A stretch of DNA of 64,000 nt from Paramagnetospirillum marisnigri (GTDB lineage Bacteria > Pseudomonadota > Alphaproteobacteria > Rhodospirillales > Magnetospirillaceae): assembly GCF_001650715.1 (NCBI RefSeq), contig NZ_LWQT01000020.1, positions 1 to 64,000 on the forward strand. Reading direction: 5' to 3'. Position numbers and translations under genes: made by a program. Below are positions 29,448-39,369 of the stretch, in pieces. A model generated the notes under the pieces. It worked only from the letters and a program-made list of their open reading frames with translations, was not told where the DNA came from and did no database searches. Numbering within the stretch: position 1 is the stretch's first letter; each line of letters starts with the position of its first letter.

Positions 29448-29475
29448 AAGGGCCGCACCCGAGGGTGCGGCCCTT
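29448..29475 (-). terminator. Intrinsic terminator of rpsT
   Basis: The 13-bp perfect arms AAGGGCCGCACCC (29448-29460) and GGGTGCGGCCCTT (29463-29475) have a 2-base spacer. The hairpin lies 29 bases past the rpsT stop and, read in the minus direction, is followed by TTCC. Confidence 0.8.
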
Positions 29476-29504
29476 GAAAACGCAGGAGTTTTCAGCCCAG
29501 GCGA

Positions 29505-29777
29505 CTAGGCCAGGGGCTTCATGTCCTTGACGCGGGCGGTCAGGCGGGAAACCTTGCGCGACGCGGTATTCTTGTGCAGTACGCCCGCCTGGACACCGCG
29601 CATGAGCTGCGGCTCGGCTTCGTGCAGGGCGACCTTGGCGGCCTGGGCATCGCCCGAGGCGATGGCGAGTTCCACCTTTTTGACGAAGGTACGGATGCGG
29701 CTCACACGGGCGCGGTTGACCTCGGTGCGACGTTCGGTCTGACGGATGCGCTTCTTAGCCGACTGATGATGAGCCAT
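29505..29777 (-). CDS. rpsT: Ribosomal protein S20
   Basis: The 90-residue product begins [20 protein letters not shown], the diagnostic bS20 N-terminus, and continues with three basic helices. It has normal length. It binds 16S rRNA early in 30S assembly. It sits between an enoyl-CoA hydratase gene and dnaA, a common alphaproteobacterial order. The start at 29777 is fixed by homology; open frame extends further upstream. Confidence 0.97.
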   Translation of the reverse strand: MAHHQSAKKRIRQTERRTEVNRARVSRIRTFVKKVELAIASGDAQAAKVALHEAEPQLMRGVQAGVLHKNTASRKVSRLTARVKDMKPLA

Positions 29778-29892
29778 GGATGAGAACCTTGAACCTGGAT
29801 GCAAATTCGAAGGCGCGTTTATATGGGCAGCGCCTCGCCTCGTCAAGTGGTGAATCGGGGGCGAACCACTCGGCCCGCCCCCGAAGCGTCAC

Positions 29893-30669
29893 TCAGCGGT
29901 TCTTGAAGGCGGGCTTGCGCTTCTCGACGAAGGCGGCCATGCCCTCCTTCTGATCCTCGGTGGAGAAGGTGGAGTGGAACAGGCGGCGCTCGAAGGTGAT
30001 GCCCTGGGTCAGGGTGGTTTCGAAGGCGGCGTTGACCGACTCCTTGCACAGCATGACGATGGGGCGCGACAGGGCGGCGATCTTGCCCGCGACCTTCACC
30101 GCCTCGTCCACCAGCTCGGCGGCGGGAATGACGCGGCTGACCAGACCGGCGCGTTCGGCCTCGGCGGCGTCCATCATGCGCCCGGTGAGGCACATTTCCA
30201 TGGCCTTGGACTTGCCGATGGCCCGGGTCAGGCGCTGGGTGCCGCCGGCGCCGGGGATGGTGCCGATGGTGATCTCGGGCTGGCCGAACTTGGCGTTGTC
30301 ACCGGCCAGGATGAAGTCGCACATCATGGCGACCTCGCAACCGCCGCCCAGCGCGAAGCCCGCCACCGCCGCGACGATGGGCTTGCGGCACTTGGTGATC
30401 TGCTCCCAGCCATTGGTGATGAAGTTGGACAGATAGACGTCCATATAGCCGCGCGAGGCCATTTCCTTGATGTCGGCTCCGGCGGCGAAGGCCTTTTCCG
30501 ATCCGGTCAGCACCACGGCGCCGACGGAATCGTCGGCCTCGAAGGTGTCCAGCGCCTGGCCCAGTTCCTTGATCAGGGCGGCGCACAAGGCGTTCATGGC
30601 CTGGGGCCGGTTCAGGGTGATCAGGCCTACATTGCCACGGGTCTCGACGGTGATGTTCTCGAAAGCCAT
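29893..30669 (-). CDS. Enoyl-CoA hydratase (crotonase family)
   Basis: The 258-residue crotonase-fold enzyme hydrates trans-2-enoyl-CoA in fatty-acid beta-oxidation. The CoA/oxyanion region [12 protein letters not shown] (about 61-72) and the catalytic segment [17 protein letters not shown] (about 106-122) are present. The glutamates of the active site fit positions in GGCEVAMM (about 112) and [19 protein letters not shown] (about 132). It is a plausible short-chain FadB1/PaaF-type hydratase. It lies between rpsT and mutM. Confidence 0.93.
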   Translation of the reverse strand: MAFENITVETRGNVGLITLNRPQAMNALCAALIKELGQALDTFEADDSVGAVVLTGSEKAFAAGADIKEMASRGYMDVYLSNFITNGWEQITKCRKPIVAAVAGFALGGGCEVAMMCDFILAGDNAKFGQPEITIGTIPGAGGTQRLTRAIGKSKAMEMCLTGRMMDAAEAERAGLVSRVIPAAELVDEAVKVAGKIAALSRPIVMLCKESVNAAFETTLTQGITFERRLFHSTFSTEDQKEGMAAFVEKRKPAFKNR

Positions 30670-30692
30670 TTGAAATCTTCCTTCCCTGGCGA

Positions 30693-31049
30693 TTATTCGG
30701 GGGTGATGGCGAAACGGACGGCCAGCGAGCGGCCATGGGCCACGGGATCGAGGCGCAGGACCTCGGCCTCGCGGCGATAGAGCGTGTCGCTTTCCCGCGT
30801 CCAGCCGAGCTGGGGCAGGGTCGCGGCGTAGAATCTCAGGACATCGGCGGCCTTGACGGTTCCACTGGCATGGGCCTCGACGATGCGGCCCGAAGGCGAG
30901 TCGAACACCACGCCCGATCCCGGGACCTCGGCCAGGCCGGGGGCCAGCGGCAGGTCCTCATAGGTACCGAGAAAGCCCTCGGCCCAGGCGGGCGGAGCCA
31001 GCAGAATCGCTAAAGCGGTAACGGCTTGCCGGATAATGCGCATGATCAT
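30693..31049 (-). CDS. Exported protein of unknown function
   Basis: The 118-residue product has an N-terminal signal peptide: [19 protein letters not shown], with cleavage likely after AWA near residue 23. The mature part is a small alpha/beta domain (residues about 35-118) containing [16 protein letters not shown] and a helix [16 protein letters not shown], reminiscent of small periplasmic or lipoprotein domains that follow mutM in alphaproteobacteria. Starts at 31049 and 31043 are both possible. It is 11 bases after mutM, so probably in one transcript. Confidence 0.75.
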   Translation of the reverse strand: MIMRIIRQAVTALAILLAPPAWAEGFLGTYEDLPLAPGLAEVPGSGVVFDSPSGRIVEAHASGTVKAADVLRFYAATLPQLGWTRESDTLYRREAEVLRLDPVAHGRSLAVRFAITPE

Positions 31050-31059
31050 GGCTATACCA

Positions 31060-31899
31060 TCACCGTTGCCGCTCTGCACAATAGAAAGTGGAGCGTCCGG
31101 CCTGAACGATCCGCTGGATTCCGCCGCAGGCCGGGGCGCCGGGGCAGTCGTCGCAGCGCTCGCCGGCGCGGCCGTAGACCTTGAAGGCGTGCTGGAAATA
31201 GCCCAGCTCGCCATCGGGCCGCACATGGTCCTTCAGCGACGAGCCGCCCGCCGCGATGGCTTCTCGCAGCACCTGCTTGATGCAGTCGGTCAGCAGGCGG
31301 ATTTCATCGGGCGCCAGCGACCCCGCGTCCCGCGTCGGCGCGATGGCGGCGCGGAACAGGCTTTCGCAGACATAGATATTGCCCAGTCCCGCCACCAGCC
31401 TTTGATCCAGCAGGGCCGACTTGATGGGGGTGGCCTTGCCCGCCAGGGCCTCGGCCAGGACCGGGGCGGCGAAGGCGTCGTCCAGCGGCTCGGGGCCGAT
31501 CCCGGCCAGCAGCGGATGGCTGGCCAGCTCCGACTGATCGCACAGGGTCATCAAGCCGAAGCGGCGGGGGTCGGTCAAGGTCACCACCACCGACTGGTCG
31601 GTGACGAATTCCACATGATCATGAGGTCCGGGGGGCTCGTTGCGCAGGCCAGAGATCACCATGCGTCCCGACATGCCGAGATGGCCCAGCAGCACCAGCC
31701 CGTCGTCCAGGCGCACCACCAGGTATTTGGCGCGCCGCCCCACCTTATCCACTCGCCGTCCGGTCAGGCGTTGGGCGAAATCCCTGGGGAAGGGCTGGCG
31801 CAGTCCGGCGCGACGGCAGGTGACGGAGATGAAGCGGCGCCCCTCCCAGACTTGGGCGAGGCCACGGGCGACGGTTTCGACTTCGGGCAGTTCCGGCAT
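31060..31899 (-). CDS. mutM: Formamidopyrimidine-DNA glycosylase
   Basis: The 279-residue bifunctional glycosylase/AP lyase removes 8-oxoguanine. The N-terminal catalytic PELPEVETV is intact, with Pro2 as nucleophile. The helix-two-turn-helix region is at IKSALLDQRLVAGLGNIYV (about 155-173). The C-terminal zinc finger is non-standard: it reads CDDCPGAPACGG then GRSTFYCAERQR, so the usual last CxxC has only one Cys and an extra Cys occurs earlier. Oxidative-damage repair suits the window's iron and oxygen theme. Confidence 0.96.
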   Translation of the reverse strand: MPELPEVETVARGLAQVWEGRRFISVTCRRAGLRQPFPRDFAQRLTGRRVDKVGRRAKYLVVRLDDGLVLLGHLGMSGRMVISGLRNEPPGPHDHVEFVTDQSVVVTLTDPRRFGLMTLCDQSELASHPLLAGIGPEPLDDAFAAPVLAEALAGKATPIKSALLDQRLVAGLGNIYVCESLFRAAIAPTRDAGSLAPDEIRLLTDCIKQVLREAIAAGGSSLKDHVRPDGELGYFQHAFKVYGRAGERCDDCPGAPACGGIQRIVQAGRSTFYCAERQR

Positions 31900-31987
31900 G
31901 ACGGCAGTATAGGCAATGGAGGAGGCGCCGTCAGGCCCCATCCTCGCGACGATAGGTTTTCCTGCCCGGCGGGAAAACCTATCGGTA

Positions 31988-32446
31988 TCAGGCGTCGTCG
32001 GTGCGGTTGCTGAGCGCCTTGGCCAGATCATAAATCCGGCGTCGCACATCGGGGTCGGTGATGGAGTAGTAGTTCCGCACCAGTTCCAAGGTTTCGCGCC
32101 GCAGGCGGGGGTCGATCTCGGCCGGGGCGGGCTCGGATACCGGCGGCTCGCGGACCATCTGCACCGGGCTCATGGCGCTGACCGAGTCGGCCATGTCGTC
32201 GAAGAAATAGGCGATGGGCACTTCCAGGGCGCGGGACAGGTCGAACAGGCGCGAACAGCTGATGCGGTTGGCGCCGCGCTCGTATTTCTGCACCTGCTGG
32301 AAGGTCAGGCCGATCATCTCGCCCAGCTTTTCCTGGCTGAGCCCCAAAAGGGTGCGGCGCAGCCGCATGCGCGAACCGACATGCACGTCAATTGGATTGG
32401 GCGCGCCTGCTGGCGTTCTCCCTCGATTTGCCTTCTTACGGGGCAT
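31988..32446 (-). CDS. XRE-family transcriptional regulator
   Basis: The 152-residue product has a Cro/CI-type helix-turn-helix at about 20-75 (RMRLRRTLLGLSQEKLGEMI then LTFQQVQKYERGANRI), followed by ALEVPIAYFFDDM and a variable tail (about 85-152) ending with a helical segment. This architecture is widespread and often multicopy in Rhodospirillales. I start it at 32446, where AGAGGG lies 4 bases before the ATG; an ATG 18 bases upstream is possible. The target is unknown. Confidence 0.9.
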   Translation of the reverse strand: MPRKKANRGRTPAGAPNPIDVHVGSRMRLRRTLLGLSQEKLGEMIGLTFQQVQKYERGANRISCSRLFDLSRALEVPIAYFFDDMADSVSAMSPVQMVREPPVSEPAPAEIDPRLRRETLELVRNYYSITDPDVRRRIYDLAKALSNRTDDA

Positions 32447-32729
32447 GGTTCCCTCTGGACTCATGAATTGCCCAATACTTGCTCTAGTAGTCAGGTAAAG
32501 GCAAGAGGGAAAGGCTGCTCGAAATGATGGAAAAAACGTGAATATGTCGGATGGAACATGCACGTTGAATCGGCGTGTACAGTTTCAGCAACCTTTTGTA
32601 CGTAATTTCGCTGTGTTCGTCTTGGTATGCCTCAAGTCGGATGCTGCGTCTGCATAGGAATTCGACTGATGCGGTTATTTTATAACTAAAGAATGGTCTG
32701 AGCCCGGCACCTGAATCCATGGGGCTGGG
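32447..32729. other. AT-rich intergenic region
   Basis: These 283 bases are clearly AT-richer than the surroundings, especially 32500-32700. The minus-strand ORF through it (32484-32720) has unusual composition and no ribosome site, so it is not called. The region should hold the promoter of the XRE gene. I see no clear operator. Confidence 0.4.
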
Positions 32730-32762
32730 AAAAAAAAAACGCCGCGACGGGGCGTCGCGGCG
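32730..32762 (-). terminator. Strong intrinsic terminator of the rpmH-argB run
   Basis: Read leftward, a GC-rich stem (GACGCCGCGAC with GTCGCGGCG, about 32740-32762) is followed by ten consecutive T residues (32730-32739 on the opposite strand). It begins about 25 bases after the argB stop. Confidence 0.93.
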
Positions 32763-32787
32763 TCCAAGACTTGCGGAAGTAGCGGAC

Positions 32788-33708
32788 TTATCCCGCCTTG
32801 ATCAGAGTACCGACCCCGTGGGGCGTGAACAGTTCCAGCAGCACCGCGTGGGGAACCCGACCGTCCAGGATGACGGCGGCGTCGACGCCCAGTTCCACCG
32901 CCTCCAGGCAGGTCTCCACCTTGGGGATCATGCCGCCCGAAATGGTGCCGTCGGCGATATAGGCCTTGACCTGGGCGGCGGTCATCTCGGGGATCAGGTT
33001 GCCCGCCTTGTCCAGCACGCCCGCCACATCGGTCAGCATCAACAGGCGCCGGGCATTGGTGGCGCCCGCGATGGCTCCGGCGGCGGTATCGGCGTTGATG
33101 TTGTAGGTCTCGCCCGCCGGGCCCATGCCCACCGGGGCGATCACCGGGATGATGTCGGACTTGCGGAAGAATTCCAGGATATGGGGCGTGATTTCGGCGG
33201 GTTCGCCGACGAAGCCCAGGTCAAGGACCTTCTCGATATTGCTGTCGGGGTCCTTCTTGGTGCGGCGCAGCTTGCGGGCGCGGATCAGGTGGCCGTCCTT
33301 GCCCGACAGTCCGACGGCGAAGCCGCCCGCCTCGTTGATGGCCGAGACGATCTGCTTGTTGATCTTGCCCGCCAGGATCATCTCCACCACCTCAACGGTG
33401 GCTTCGTCGGTGAAGCGCAGCCCGTCGACCCGGGGGGTCTGGATGTCGAGCCGCTTCAGCATGGCGTCGATCTGGGGGCCGCCGCCATGGACCACCACCG
33501 GATTGATGCCGACCTGCTTCAGCAGCACCACGTCGCGGGCGAACAGCCGGGCCAGGTCCTCGGATTCCATGGCGTGGCCGCCGAACTTGATCACCAGGGT
33601 CTGGTCCGAGAACTGGCGCATGAAGGGCAGCGCCTCGGACAGGGTCTTGGCGCGGTCCAGCCAGGCCTTGCGGTCGTGCAGGATGTCGGGGGAATCGCTG
33701 GTGGTCAT
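32788..33708 (-). CDS. argB: Acetylglutamate kinase
   Basis: The 306-residue amino-acid kinase phosphorylates N-acetylglutamate, the second step of arginine synthesis. The nucleotide/substrate loops IKFGGHAM (about 43-50) and [14 protein letters not shown] (about 72-85), and the late [19 protein letters not shown], are all intact. The length is typical of the arginine-sensitive class. It begins 14 bases after engB and ends before a strong terminator. Confidence 0.97.
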   Translation of the reverse strand: MTTSDSPDILHDRKAWLDRAKTLSEALPFMRQFSDQTLVIKFGGHAMESEDLARLFARDVVLLKQVGINPVVVHGGGPQIDAMLKRLDIQTPRVDGLRFTDEATVEVVEMILAGKINKQIVSAINEAGGFAVGLSGKDGHLIRARKLRRTKKDPDSNIEKVLDLGFVGEPAEITPHILEFFRKSDIIPVIAPVGMGPAGETYNINADTAAGAIAGATNARRLLMLTDVAGVLDKAGNLIPEMTAAQVKAYIADGTISGGMIPKVETCLEAVELGVDAAVILDGRVPHAVLLELFTPHGVGTLIKAG

Positions 33709-33722
33709 GAAAAGACGCTCCT

Positions 33723-34415
33723 TCAGGCGAGAGAGGCCAGTTCGGCGCGAAGCTCGGCGATGCCGAGCCCGGTTTCGGAAGAGGTGGCGATCAGGGTCGG
33801 ATGGGCCGCGACCCGTTTCGCGATCTCGGCCAGGGTGCGGTCGCGCACCTCGTCCAATTCCGCGGGTTTGATCTTGTCGGCCTTGGTCAAGACCAACTGA
33901 TAGACCACGGCGGCCTTGTCCAGCATGGTCATCATGTCTCGGTCGCTGTCCTTCAGGCCGTGGCGGGCATCCACCAGCACGATGGCGCGGCGCAGCACCG
34001 GGCGGCCTTTCAGGAAGCCGTTGACCAGCCGGGTCCACTTTTCCACCATGCCCTTGGGGGCGCTGGCGAAGCCGTAGCCCGGCATGTCCACCAGCACCAG
34101 CCGTCCGCCCAGGTCGAAGAAGTTCAGCTCCTGGGTCCGGCCCGGCGTGTTGGAGGCCCGCGCCAGTCCCTTGCGCCCGGTCAGGGCGTTGATCAGGCTG
34201 GACTTGCCCACATTGGAGCGTCCGGCGAAGGCGACCTCGGGCTGGGTGGCGTCGGGCAGGCCGCTCAGGGCCACGGCGCCGCGCATGAAGGTGCATTCGC
34301 GGGCGAACAGCAGACGGCCGACCTCCAGGAGGTCGGCCTTTTCTTTTTCGTCGTCAGGCCCGAGGGCGGCTGTGTCGCTCAGGACTCGGCCTCCACCCGG
34401 CGCATGATCACCCAT
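33723..34415 (-). CDS. engB: Ribosome-biogenesis GTPase EngB (YsxC/YihA)
   Basis: The 230-residue TRAFAC GTPase is needed for 50S assembly. The motifs are G1 [12 protein letters not shown] (about 66-77), G3 DMPGYG (about 110-115), G4 TKAD and G5 TSSETG. The first ATG (34415) overlaps yidC by 37 bases. The family usually starts some 40-60 residues before G1, so the exact start is uncertain and a non-ATG codon inside the overlap is possible. Confidence 0.94.
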   Translation of the reverse strand: MGDHAPGGGRVLSDTAALGPDDEKEKADLLEVGRLLFARECTFMRGAVALSGLPDATQPEVAFAGRSNVGKSSLINALTGRKGLARASNTPGRTQELNFFDLGGRLVLVDMPGYGFASAPKGMVEKWTRLVNGFLKGRPVLRRAIVLVDARHGLKDSDRDMMTMLDKAAVVYQLVLTKADKIKPAELDEVRDRTLAEIAKRVAAHPTLIATSSETGLGIAELRAELASLA

Positions 34416-36115
34416 TGTTGCAGGATGGACAGCGCGTTGCTCCAGGCCCAGTAGATCACCAGACCCGAGGCGAAATTGGCCAGCATGAAGGTGAAGATCA
34501 GCGGCAGGAACTGCATCATCTTGGCCTGGACCGGATCGGTCGGCTGCGGATTCAGCTTCTGCTGCAAATACATGGTCACGCCCATGATGATCGGCCAGAT
34601 GCCCAGATGGAACAGGCTGGGCGGCGACCAGGGGATCAGGCCGAACAGGGTGAACAGATTGGTCGGGTCCTGGGCCGACAGGTCGTTGATCCAGCCATAG
34701 AAGGGGGCGTGCCGCATCTCGATGGTGACGAACAGCACCTTATAGAGGGCGAAGAACACCGGGATCTGGATCAGGATCGGCAGGCAGCCCGAGACGGGAT
34801 TGACCTTCTCGGCCTTGTAAAGCGCCATCATCTCCTGCTGGAGGCGGACCTTGTCGTCGCCGAAGCGGGTCTGCAGCGCCTGGACCTGCGGCTGCAGCTT
34901 CTTCATCTTGCTCATGGCCACATAGGACTTGTTGGCCAGGGGGAACATGGCCAGCTTCAGCACCACGGTCAGCGCCAGGATGGCCAGGCCCATATTGCCG
35001 AGCGCGTCGTGCAGCACCTGCAGCAGATAGAAGAACGGCTTGGTCAGGAAGTAGAACCAGCCGAAGTCGATGGCCAGGTCGAAGCGGTCGATGCCCAGCG
35101 TGTCGGAATACTTGTCCAGCAGGCTGACCTGCTTGGCACCCGCGAACAGGTGGAAACCGGCTTCCTCGGCCTTGCCTGGTTCGACCATGCGGGCGGGGGC
35201 GAGATAGTCCACCTGCCAACGCTCGGTGTTGTCGACCCGCTGATGGACGAAGCGTCCGGTGACCTTGGTCTTGGCGGGCGGGACCAGGGCGGCCAGCCAG
35301 TATTTGTCGGTGATGCCGGCCCAGCCGCCCGAGGTCTCGTAGCGGTTGGTGCCTTCCTTCTTCAGGTCGTCGTACTTGATTTCCTTCAAGGTGCCGTCGA
35401 ACACGCCCAACGGACCTTCATGCAGGATGTACATGCCGGCAACCGCGGGGGTACCGGTGCGGGCCAGCACGGCGAAGGGATGCAGCGACACCGGCTTGGC
35501 GCCGTAATTCTCGACCCGCTGGCTCACCGCGAACATGTAATCGGCATCCACGGCGATGGTGCGCACGAAGCGCAGGCCTTCGCCATTGTCCCAGGTCAGA
35601 ACCAGCTTGTTGTCGGGGGTCAGCGGACCGCTGGACTGGGGCGTCCACACGGTCTCGGGGCCGGGCACCTTGACGGTGGGGTCGGAGGCAACCCAGCCAA
35701 ACTCCGCCCAATAGGGATCGGGGGAACCGGCGGGCGACAGCAGGTTGATTTCCGGGCTGGCCGGGTCGGGGGTCTCGCGGTACTTCACCAGGGTCAGGTC
35801 GTCGATGCGCGCCCCCATCAACGCCACCGAGCCATGGGCCGAGGGGGTCTGGATGGCAACGCGGCGGCTCTTGTCCAGGGCTCCGCCGCGGCTTTCCTTG
35901 GCGACGGCCGCGGCGGCGGTCGGCGAGGTCACGGCGGGGGTTCCCGGCACCTGCGGCGTGGGCGCGGTGGCCGTGGCGGCGGTGGGGGCCGGGGCGCCCG
36001 CCGTCTGCTCGGTGGTCTGGGGGACCGACGGCTTGGAGGGGAAGGCGTACTGCCAGCCGATCATGATCGCGACCGAAATGGCGATGGCGAGGAAAAGGTT
36101 GCGCTGGTCGTTCAT
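34379..36115 (-). CDS. yidC: Membrane protein insertase YidC
   Basis: The 578-residue insertase starts with one membrane helix ([20 protein letters not shown], residues about 6-25) and a Pro/Ala/Thr-rich linker (about 27-75). The large periplasmic beta domain is at about 80-350. The conserved five-helix core (about 365-570) contains [19 protein letters not shown] and [19 protein letters not shown]. The length is typical for Gram-negative YidC. It overlaps yidD by 4 bases. Confidence 0.97.
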   Translation of the reverse strand: MNDQRNLFLAIAISVAIMIGWQYAFPSKPSVPQTTEQTAGAPAPTAATATAPTPQVPGTPAVTSPTAAAAVAKESRGGALDKSRRVAIQTPSAHGSVALMGARIDDLTLVKYRETPDPASPEINLLSPAGSPDPYWAEFGWVASDPTVKVPGPETVWTPQSSGPLTPDNKLVLTWDNGEGLRFVRTIAVDADYMFAVSQRVENYGAKPVSLHPFAVLARTGTPAVAGMYILHEGPLGVFDGTLKEIKYDDLKKEGTNRYETSGGWAGITDKYWLAALVPPAKTKVTGRFVHQRVDNTERWQVDYLAPARMVEPGKAEEAGFHLFAGAKQVSLLDKYSDTLGIDRFDLAIDFGWFYFLTKPFFYLLQVLHDALGNMGLAILALTVVLKLAMFPLANKSYVAMSKMKKLQPQVQALQTRFGDDKVRLQQEMMALYKAEKVNPVSGCLPILIQIPVFFALYKVLFVTIEMRHAPFYGWINDLSAQDPTNLFTLFGLIPWSPPSLFHLGIWPIIMGVTMYLQQKLNPQPTDPVQAKMMQFLPLIFTFMLANFASGLVIYWAWSNALSILQQWVIMRRVEAES

Positions 36116-36384
36116 GACATCCTATCCGGCAGGGGATACGGCCGAGCCTTGTCGCCGCACATTTTTTCGGGAACGGGATCGTAACCGCCGTCATGCCAGG
36201 GGTGGCACCGGCAAATCCGCCGGGCGGCCAGCCATGACCCGCCCAGGGGGCCGTGAGTCTGGATGGCGTCCATGGCATAGGCGGAGCAAGAGGGCACGAA
36301 GCGGCAGCTTGCCGGAAGAATCGGCGACACCAGCAGCTGGTACGAGCGGATGAGACCGCGCAGGGCCAGACCGACGGGGTTCAT
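36112..36384 (-). CDS. yidD: Membrane protein insertion factor YidD
   Basis: The 90-residue product has the family's cysteine-containing core [18 protein letters not shown] (about 28-45) and [16 protein letters not shown] (about 56-71). It overlaps rnpA upstream and yidC downstream by 4 bases each (ATGA), giving the conserved rpmH-rnpA-yidD-yidC order. Confidence 0.96.
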   Translation of the reverse strand: MNPVGLALRGLIRSYQLLVSPILPASCRFVPSCSAYAMDAIQTHGPLGGSWLAARRICRCHPWHDGGYDPVPEKMCGDKARPYPLPDRMS

Positions 36385-36779
36385 GCTTCTCCTGACGCTT
36401 CCAGGGTTGGGGCGGCGGGAGGAACCCGCAGTCCGCCGACACGTTTTAGCGCGGCCCGCAAATCCTGCAAGAGAAGAGAATATGGCCGATCCAACGTCTC
36501 GCGCCGACCGATCACCACATAATCCAACCCGCAGGCGGCCTGGAGGGGAAACACCTCGTCCACCGCCGCCCGCAGGCGTCGCTTGGCCCGGTTGCGCGCC
36601 ACGGCGTTGCCCACCTTCTTGGAAACGGTGAAGCCGACTCGAAGCGAGTCGGCTTGCAATTCCGTTCCCGTGCCGGGCGCGGCCTGAAGGATCAGGCCGG
36701 GCGCCGCCCATTTTCGTCTCAGGGCGGCGATGCGCAGGAAGTCGGCCCGTTGTTTCAGCCGATCAAGCCGCATCGCCAT
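36381..36779 (-). CDS. rnpA: Ribonuclease P protein component
   Basis: The 132-residue basic protein partners the M1 RNA in tRNA 5' processing. The RNR signature is [18 protein letters not shown] (about 74-91), and FTVSKKVG precedes it. It starts at 36779 ([18 protein letters not shown]); a second ATG two codons on is equally possible. It begins 10 bases after rpmH. Confidence 0.96.
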   Translation of the reverse strand: MAMRLDRLKQRADFLRIAALRRKWAAPGLILQAAPGTGTELQADSLRVGFTVSKKVGNAVARNRAKRRLRAAVDEVFPLQAACGLDYVVIGRRETLDRPYSLLLQDLRAALKRVGGLRVPPAAPTLEASGEA

Positions 36780-36789
36780 GGCCCGGAGC

Positions 36790-36924
36790 TTAAGCGGACA
36801 GCTTCTTGCGGCCCTGGCGGCGACGGTTGGCAATCACGCGGCGGCCGCCAACGGTGGCCATGCGAGCGCGGAAGCCGTGGCGGCGGGCGCGGACGAGCTT
36901 GCTCGGCTGATAGGTACGCTTCAC
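36790..36924 (-). CDS. rpmH: Ribosomal protein L34 (GTG start)
   Basis: The 44-codon frame opens with GTG at 36924 and ends TAA at 36790-36792. The protein [20 protein letters not shown] and its end [10 protein letters not shown] match bL34 over its whole length. No ATG is available, so GTG initiates. It heads the rpmH-rnpA-yidD-yidC-engB-argB run. Confidence 0.97.
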   Translation of the reverse strand: MKRTYQPSKLVRARRHGFRARMATVGGRRVIANRRRQGRKKLSA

Positions 36925-37098
36925 GGGAATTCTCCGATACGAACGGGACTTGAAAATGAGCGGACGTGTATAAGGCCAGAGGACGGCGGAGTCAATGCGC
37001 GGTTATGGGCCGCGCCCCCCTGGGACAGTTGGCAGGTGGCGAGGCCGCGCGGCGGCGGCTACCATGCCCGCCAATGCCGCCGTCAAGGAGTCGCCGCC

Positions 37099-37869
37099 AT
37101 GGCCTGGGACCCCAAGGTTTACGCCGAATTCGCCCAGCCGCGCCTGCGCCCCGCCCTGGACCTGATGGCCCGCATCGAGGCGGACGCCCCGGTCCGGGTC
37201 GCCGATCTGGGCTGCGGCCCGGGAAATGTCACCCGTCTTTTGAAGCTGCGCTGGCCCGAGGCCGAGGTCACCGGCGTCGATTCCTCGCCCGAGATGCTGG
37301 AGAGCGCGCGGGCGGGGGGCGGCGGGGTGACCTATGTGGACGGCGACATGGCGGCGTGGGAAGCCGGGGCGCCGCTGGACGTGCTGTTCTCCAACGCCGC
37401 CCTGCACTGGACCGGCGATCACGACCGCCTGTTTCCCCGCCTGCTGGCCATGGTGGCGCCGGGTGGAACCCTGGCGGTGCAGATGCCCCACAACCACTAT
37501 GCCGCCAGCCATTCCCTGATGGCCGAAGCGGCGGCGGCGGGACCGTGGCGCGAAGTGCTGGCCCCCCTGGCCGCCCGCTTCCCGGTGGCCGAGCCCCCCT
37601 TCTATTATGATCTGCTGGCCCCCCGAGCCAGATGGCTGGACATCTGGGAGACCGAATATCTGCACGTGCTGAGCGGCGACAATCCGGTGGTGGCCTGGAC
37701 CATGGGCACCGCGCTCAGGCCGCTGCTGGCGGCGCTGGAGGGACGCCCGGACTGGCGCGACGCCTTTCTGGCCGATTATGCCGCCCGCATCCAGGCGGCC
37801 TATCCGCCCCGGTCGGACGGCAAGACCCTGCTGCCCTTCCGCCGCCTGTTCCTGGTGGCGCGGCGGTAA
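37099..37869 (+). CDS. tam: Trans-aconitate 2-methyltransferase-like enzyme
   Basis: The 256-residue class I SAM methyltransferase has motif I VADLGCGPGNVTRLL (about 34-48), an acidic end of strand 2 (VTGVDSSPEML) and FSNAALHWTGDHDRLFPRLL (about 97-116), characteristic of Tam. The enzyme methylates trans-aconitate, which otherwise inhibits aconitase. AAGGAG lies 8 bases before the start. It is divergent from rpmH and convergent with the RlmI-like gene. Confidence 0.92.
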   Translation: MAWDPKVYAEFAQPRLRPALDLMARIEADAPVRVADLGCGPGNVTRLLKLRWPEAEVTGVDSSPEMLESARAGGGGVTYVDGDMAAWEAGAPLDVLFSNAALHWTGDHDRLFPRLLAMVAPGGTLAVQMPHNHYAASHSLMAEAAAAGPWREVLAPLAARFPVAEPPFYYDLLAPRARWLDIWETEYLHVLSGDNPVVAWTMGTALRPLLAALEGRPDWRDAFLADYAARIQAAYPPRSDGKTLLPFRRLFLVARR

Positions 37870-37888
37870 CCAGAGCGGGCGTCCCGCA

Positions 37889-39094
37889 TCAGTCCAGTTG
37901 CAGCGCCATGGCCTTCAGATAGGCGCTTTCCGGCAATTGCGGATGCACCGGATGGTCGGGGGCCGCCCCGGCCAGGCGCAGGATGCGGCCGGTCCGTCCG
38001 GCCTGGTGCAGGCCGTGGGCGATTTCCTCGGCGAACATCTCCACCGGCATGTGGTGCGAGCAGGACGCGCAGAACAAGAAGCCGCCCGGCTCCACCAGGG
38101 CGGCGGCCAGCCGGGCCATCTTGCGATAGCCCTTGGCCCCGGCGCCCAAATCCTTGCGGGACTTGACGAAGGCGGGCGGGTCGGCCACCACCACCCCGAA
38201 GCGTTCCTTGGCGGCGGCCAGGCGCTCCATCTCGGCGAAGGCCTCGGCCCGGGCGGTGGCGATGGTGACGCCGTTCAGCGCCGCCGAGGCTTGCGCCAGG
38301 GCCAGCGAGGCGTCGGAGCGGTCGACGGCCAGGACCTCGGAGGCTCCGGCCATGGCGGCCTGGATGGCGAAGCCCCCGGCATAGGTATAGACGTCGAGGA
38401 CCCGGCGGCCCTTGGCGAGGCGGGCGACGAAGGCGCGGTTGTCGCGCTGGTCGAAGAACCAGCCGGTCTTCTGGCCGTCCACCAGATCGGCGACGAAGCG
38501 GCAGCCGTTTTCCACCAGTTCCACCGGTCCGGTGATCTCGCCCGACAGCAGCCGGTTCTCGGGCTCGAGGCCTTCCAGCTTGCGCACCGGGCTGTCGTTG
38601 ACCAGGACCACGGCGCGGGGGGACAGCACCGCGTCCAGGGCCTGCGACAGGTCCGGCAGCAGCCGTTCCATCCCGGCGGTATTGGTCTGGACCGCCAGGA
38701 CGTCGCCATAGCGGTCGACGATCAGCCCGGGCAACAGGTCGGCCTCGGAATGCACCAGACGATAATAAGGGGCATCGAACAGGGTATCGCGCAGGGCCAG
38801 GGCGGCGCGCAGCCGTGCCGCCAGGAAATCGGCGTCGATGGTGTCGTCGGGTCGGCGCGACAGCACCCGCCCCGCGATCAGCGAATGGGGATTGAAGCTG
38901 GCGACGCCGAGACGCTCGCCGCCGGCATCCACCAGGGTGACCGGCGTGCCGGGCGGCAGCGCCTTGGCCTCGGCCGTCATCTCGATCTCGTTGGAAAAGA
39001 CCCAGGGATGTCCGGCCCTGAGCCGCTTCGAGCGGCCCTTGGCGAGATGGACGGAGGGGCGGGTGGCGGCGGTGTCGGGGGAGTGCGTGTTCAT
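37889..39094 (-). CDS. Class I SAM rRNA methyltransferase, RlmI-like
   Basis: The 401-residue product has an N-terminal PUA domain (about 12-95, GRSKRLRAGHPWVFSNEIE), an EEHEE-like linker and a Rossmann methyltransferase domain with VLDVYTYAGGFAIQAAMAGA (about 232-251). The motif VVADPPAFVKSR contains the DPP catalytic element, and CASCSHHM has the cysteines expected of an m5C RNA methyltransferase. E. coli RlmI modifies 23S rRNA C1962. Orthology is likely but untested. Confidence 0.92.
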   Translation of the reverse strand: MNTHSPDTAATRPSVHLAKGRSKRLRAGHPWVFSNEIEMTAEAKALPPGTPVTLVDAGGERLGVASFNPHSLIAGRVLSRRPDDTIDADFLAARLRAALALRDTLFDAPYYRLVHSEADLLPGLIVDRYGDVLAVQTNTAGMERLLPDLSQALDAVLSPRAVVLVNDSPVRKLEGLEPENRLLSGEITGPVELVENGCRFVADLVDGQKTGWFFDQRDNRAFVARLAKGRRVLDVYTYAGGFAIQAAMAGASEVLAVDRSDASLALAQASAALNGVTIATARAEAFAEMERLAAAKERFGVVVADPPAFVKSRKDLGAGAKGYRKMARLAAALVEPGGFLFCASCSHHMPVEMFAEEIAHGLHQAGRTGRILRLAGAAPDHPVHPQLPESAYLKAMALQLD

Positions 39095-39207
39095 GGGCGC
39101 ACTCTAAGGTTTGGCGTCTCCGGTGCCAAGCACCCTGAACCCTCCTTCCGAAAGGTGTAGGAATCTTGATCTGAAGAAGGTTGGAGGATGCCTAAAATCC
39201 GTTGTCT

Positions 39208-39221
39208 TTGATTTATATCAA
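39208..39221 (+). promoter_or_regulatory. Perfect FNR box upstream of ccoN
   Basis: TTGATTTATATCAA is an exact match to the FNR/FixK consensus TTGAT-N4-ATCAA. Its centre lies about 155 bases before the ccoN start, so transcription from a class II FNR promoter would begin near 39256 and leave a leader of about 115 bases. An FNR-family gene lies at the end of the cco locus (47330-48088). Confidence 0.9.
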
Positions 39222-39369
39222 TGGCGGCATCCCCGTCAGTCGGCATAGTGCGCACGCTTGGAGCATAGAACCGTCCGGCCGTCCATCGGCTCCGGGGGCA
39301 TGGTGTCGCCATGGACTTTCGGCTGGACGCTCCAGGATGACCCTTTTCCGGTCGAAACAGGAGTTCGGC

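Noticed and set aside
32484-32720. Minus-strand ORF of 78 codons in the AT-rich gap before argB
   Set aside because: It has no ribosome site, odd composition and no recognisable motif. Chance openness in a gap is more likely.
34415-36184. Plus-strand ORF of 589 codons antisense to yidC
   Set aside because: It is a shadow of yidC, with a repetitive His/Gln/Gly composition typical of antisense frames in this genome.
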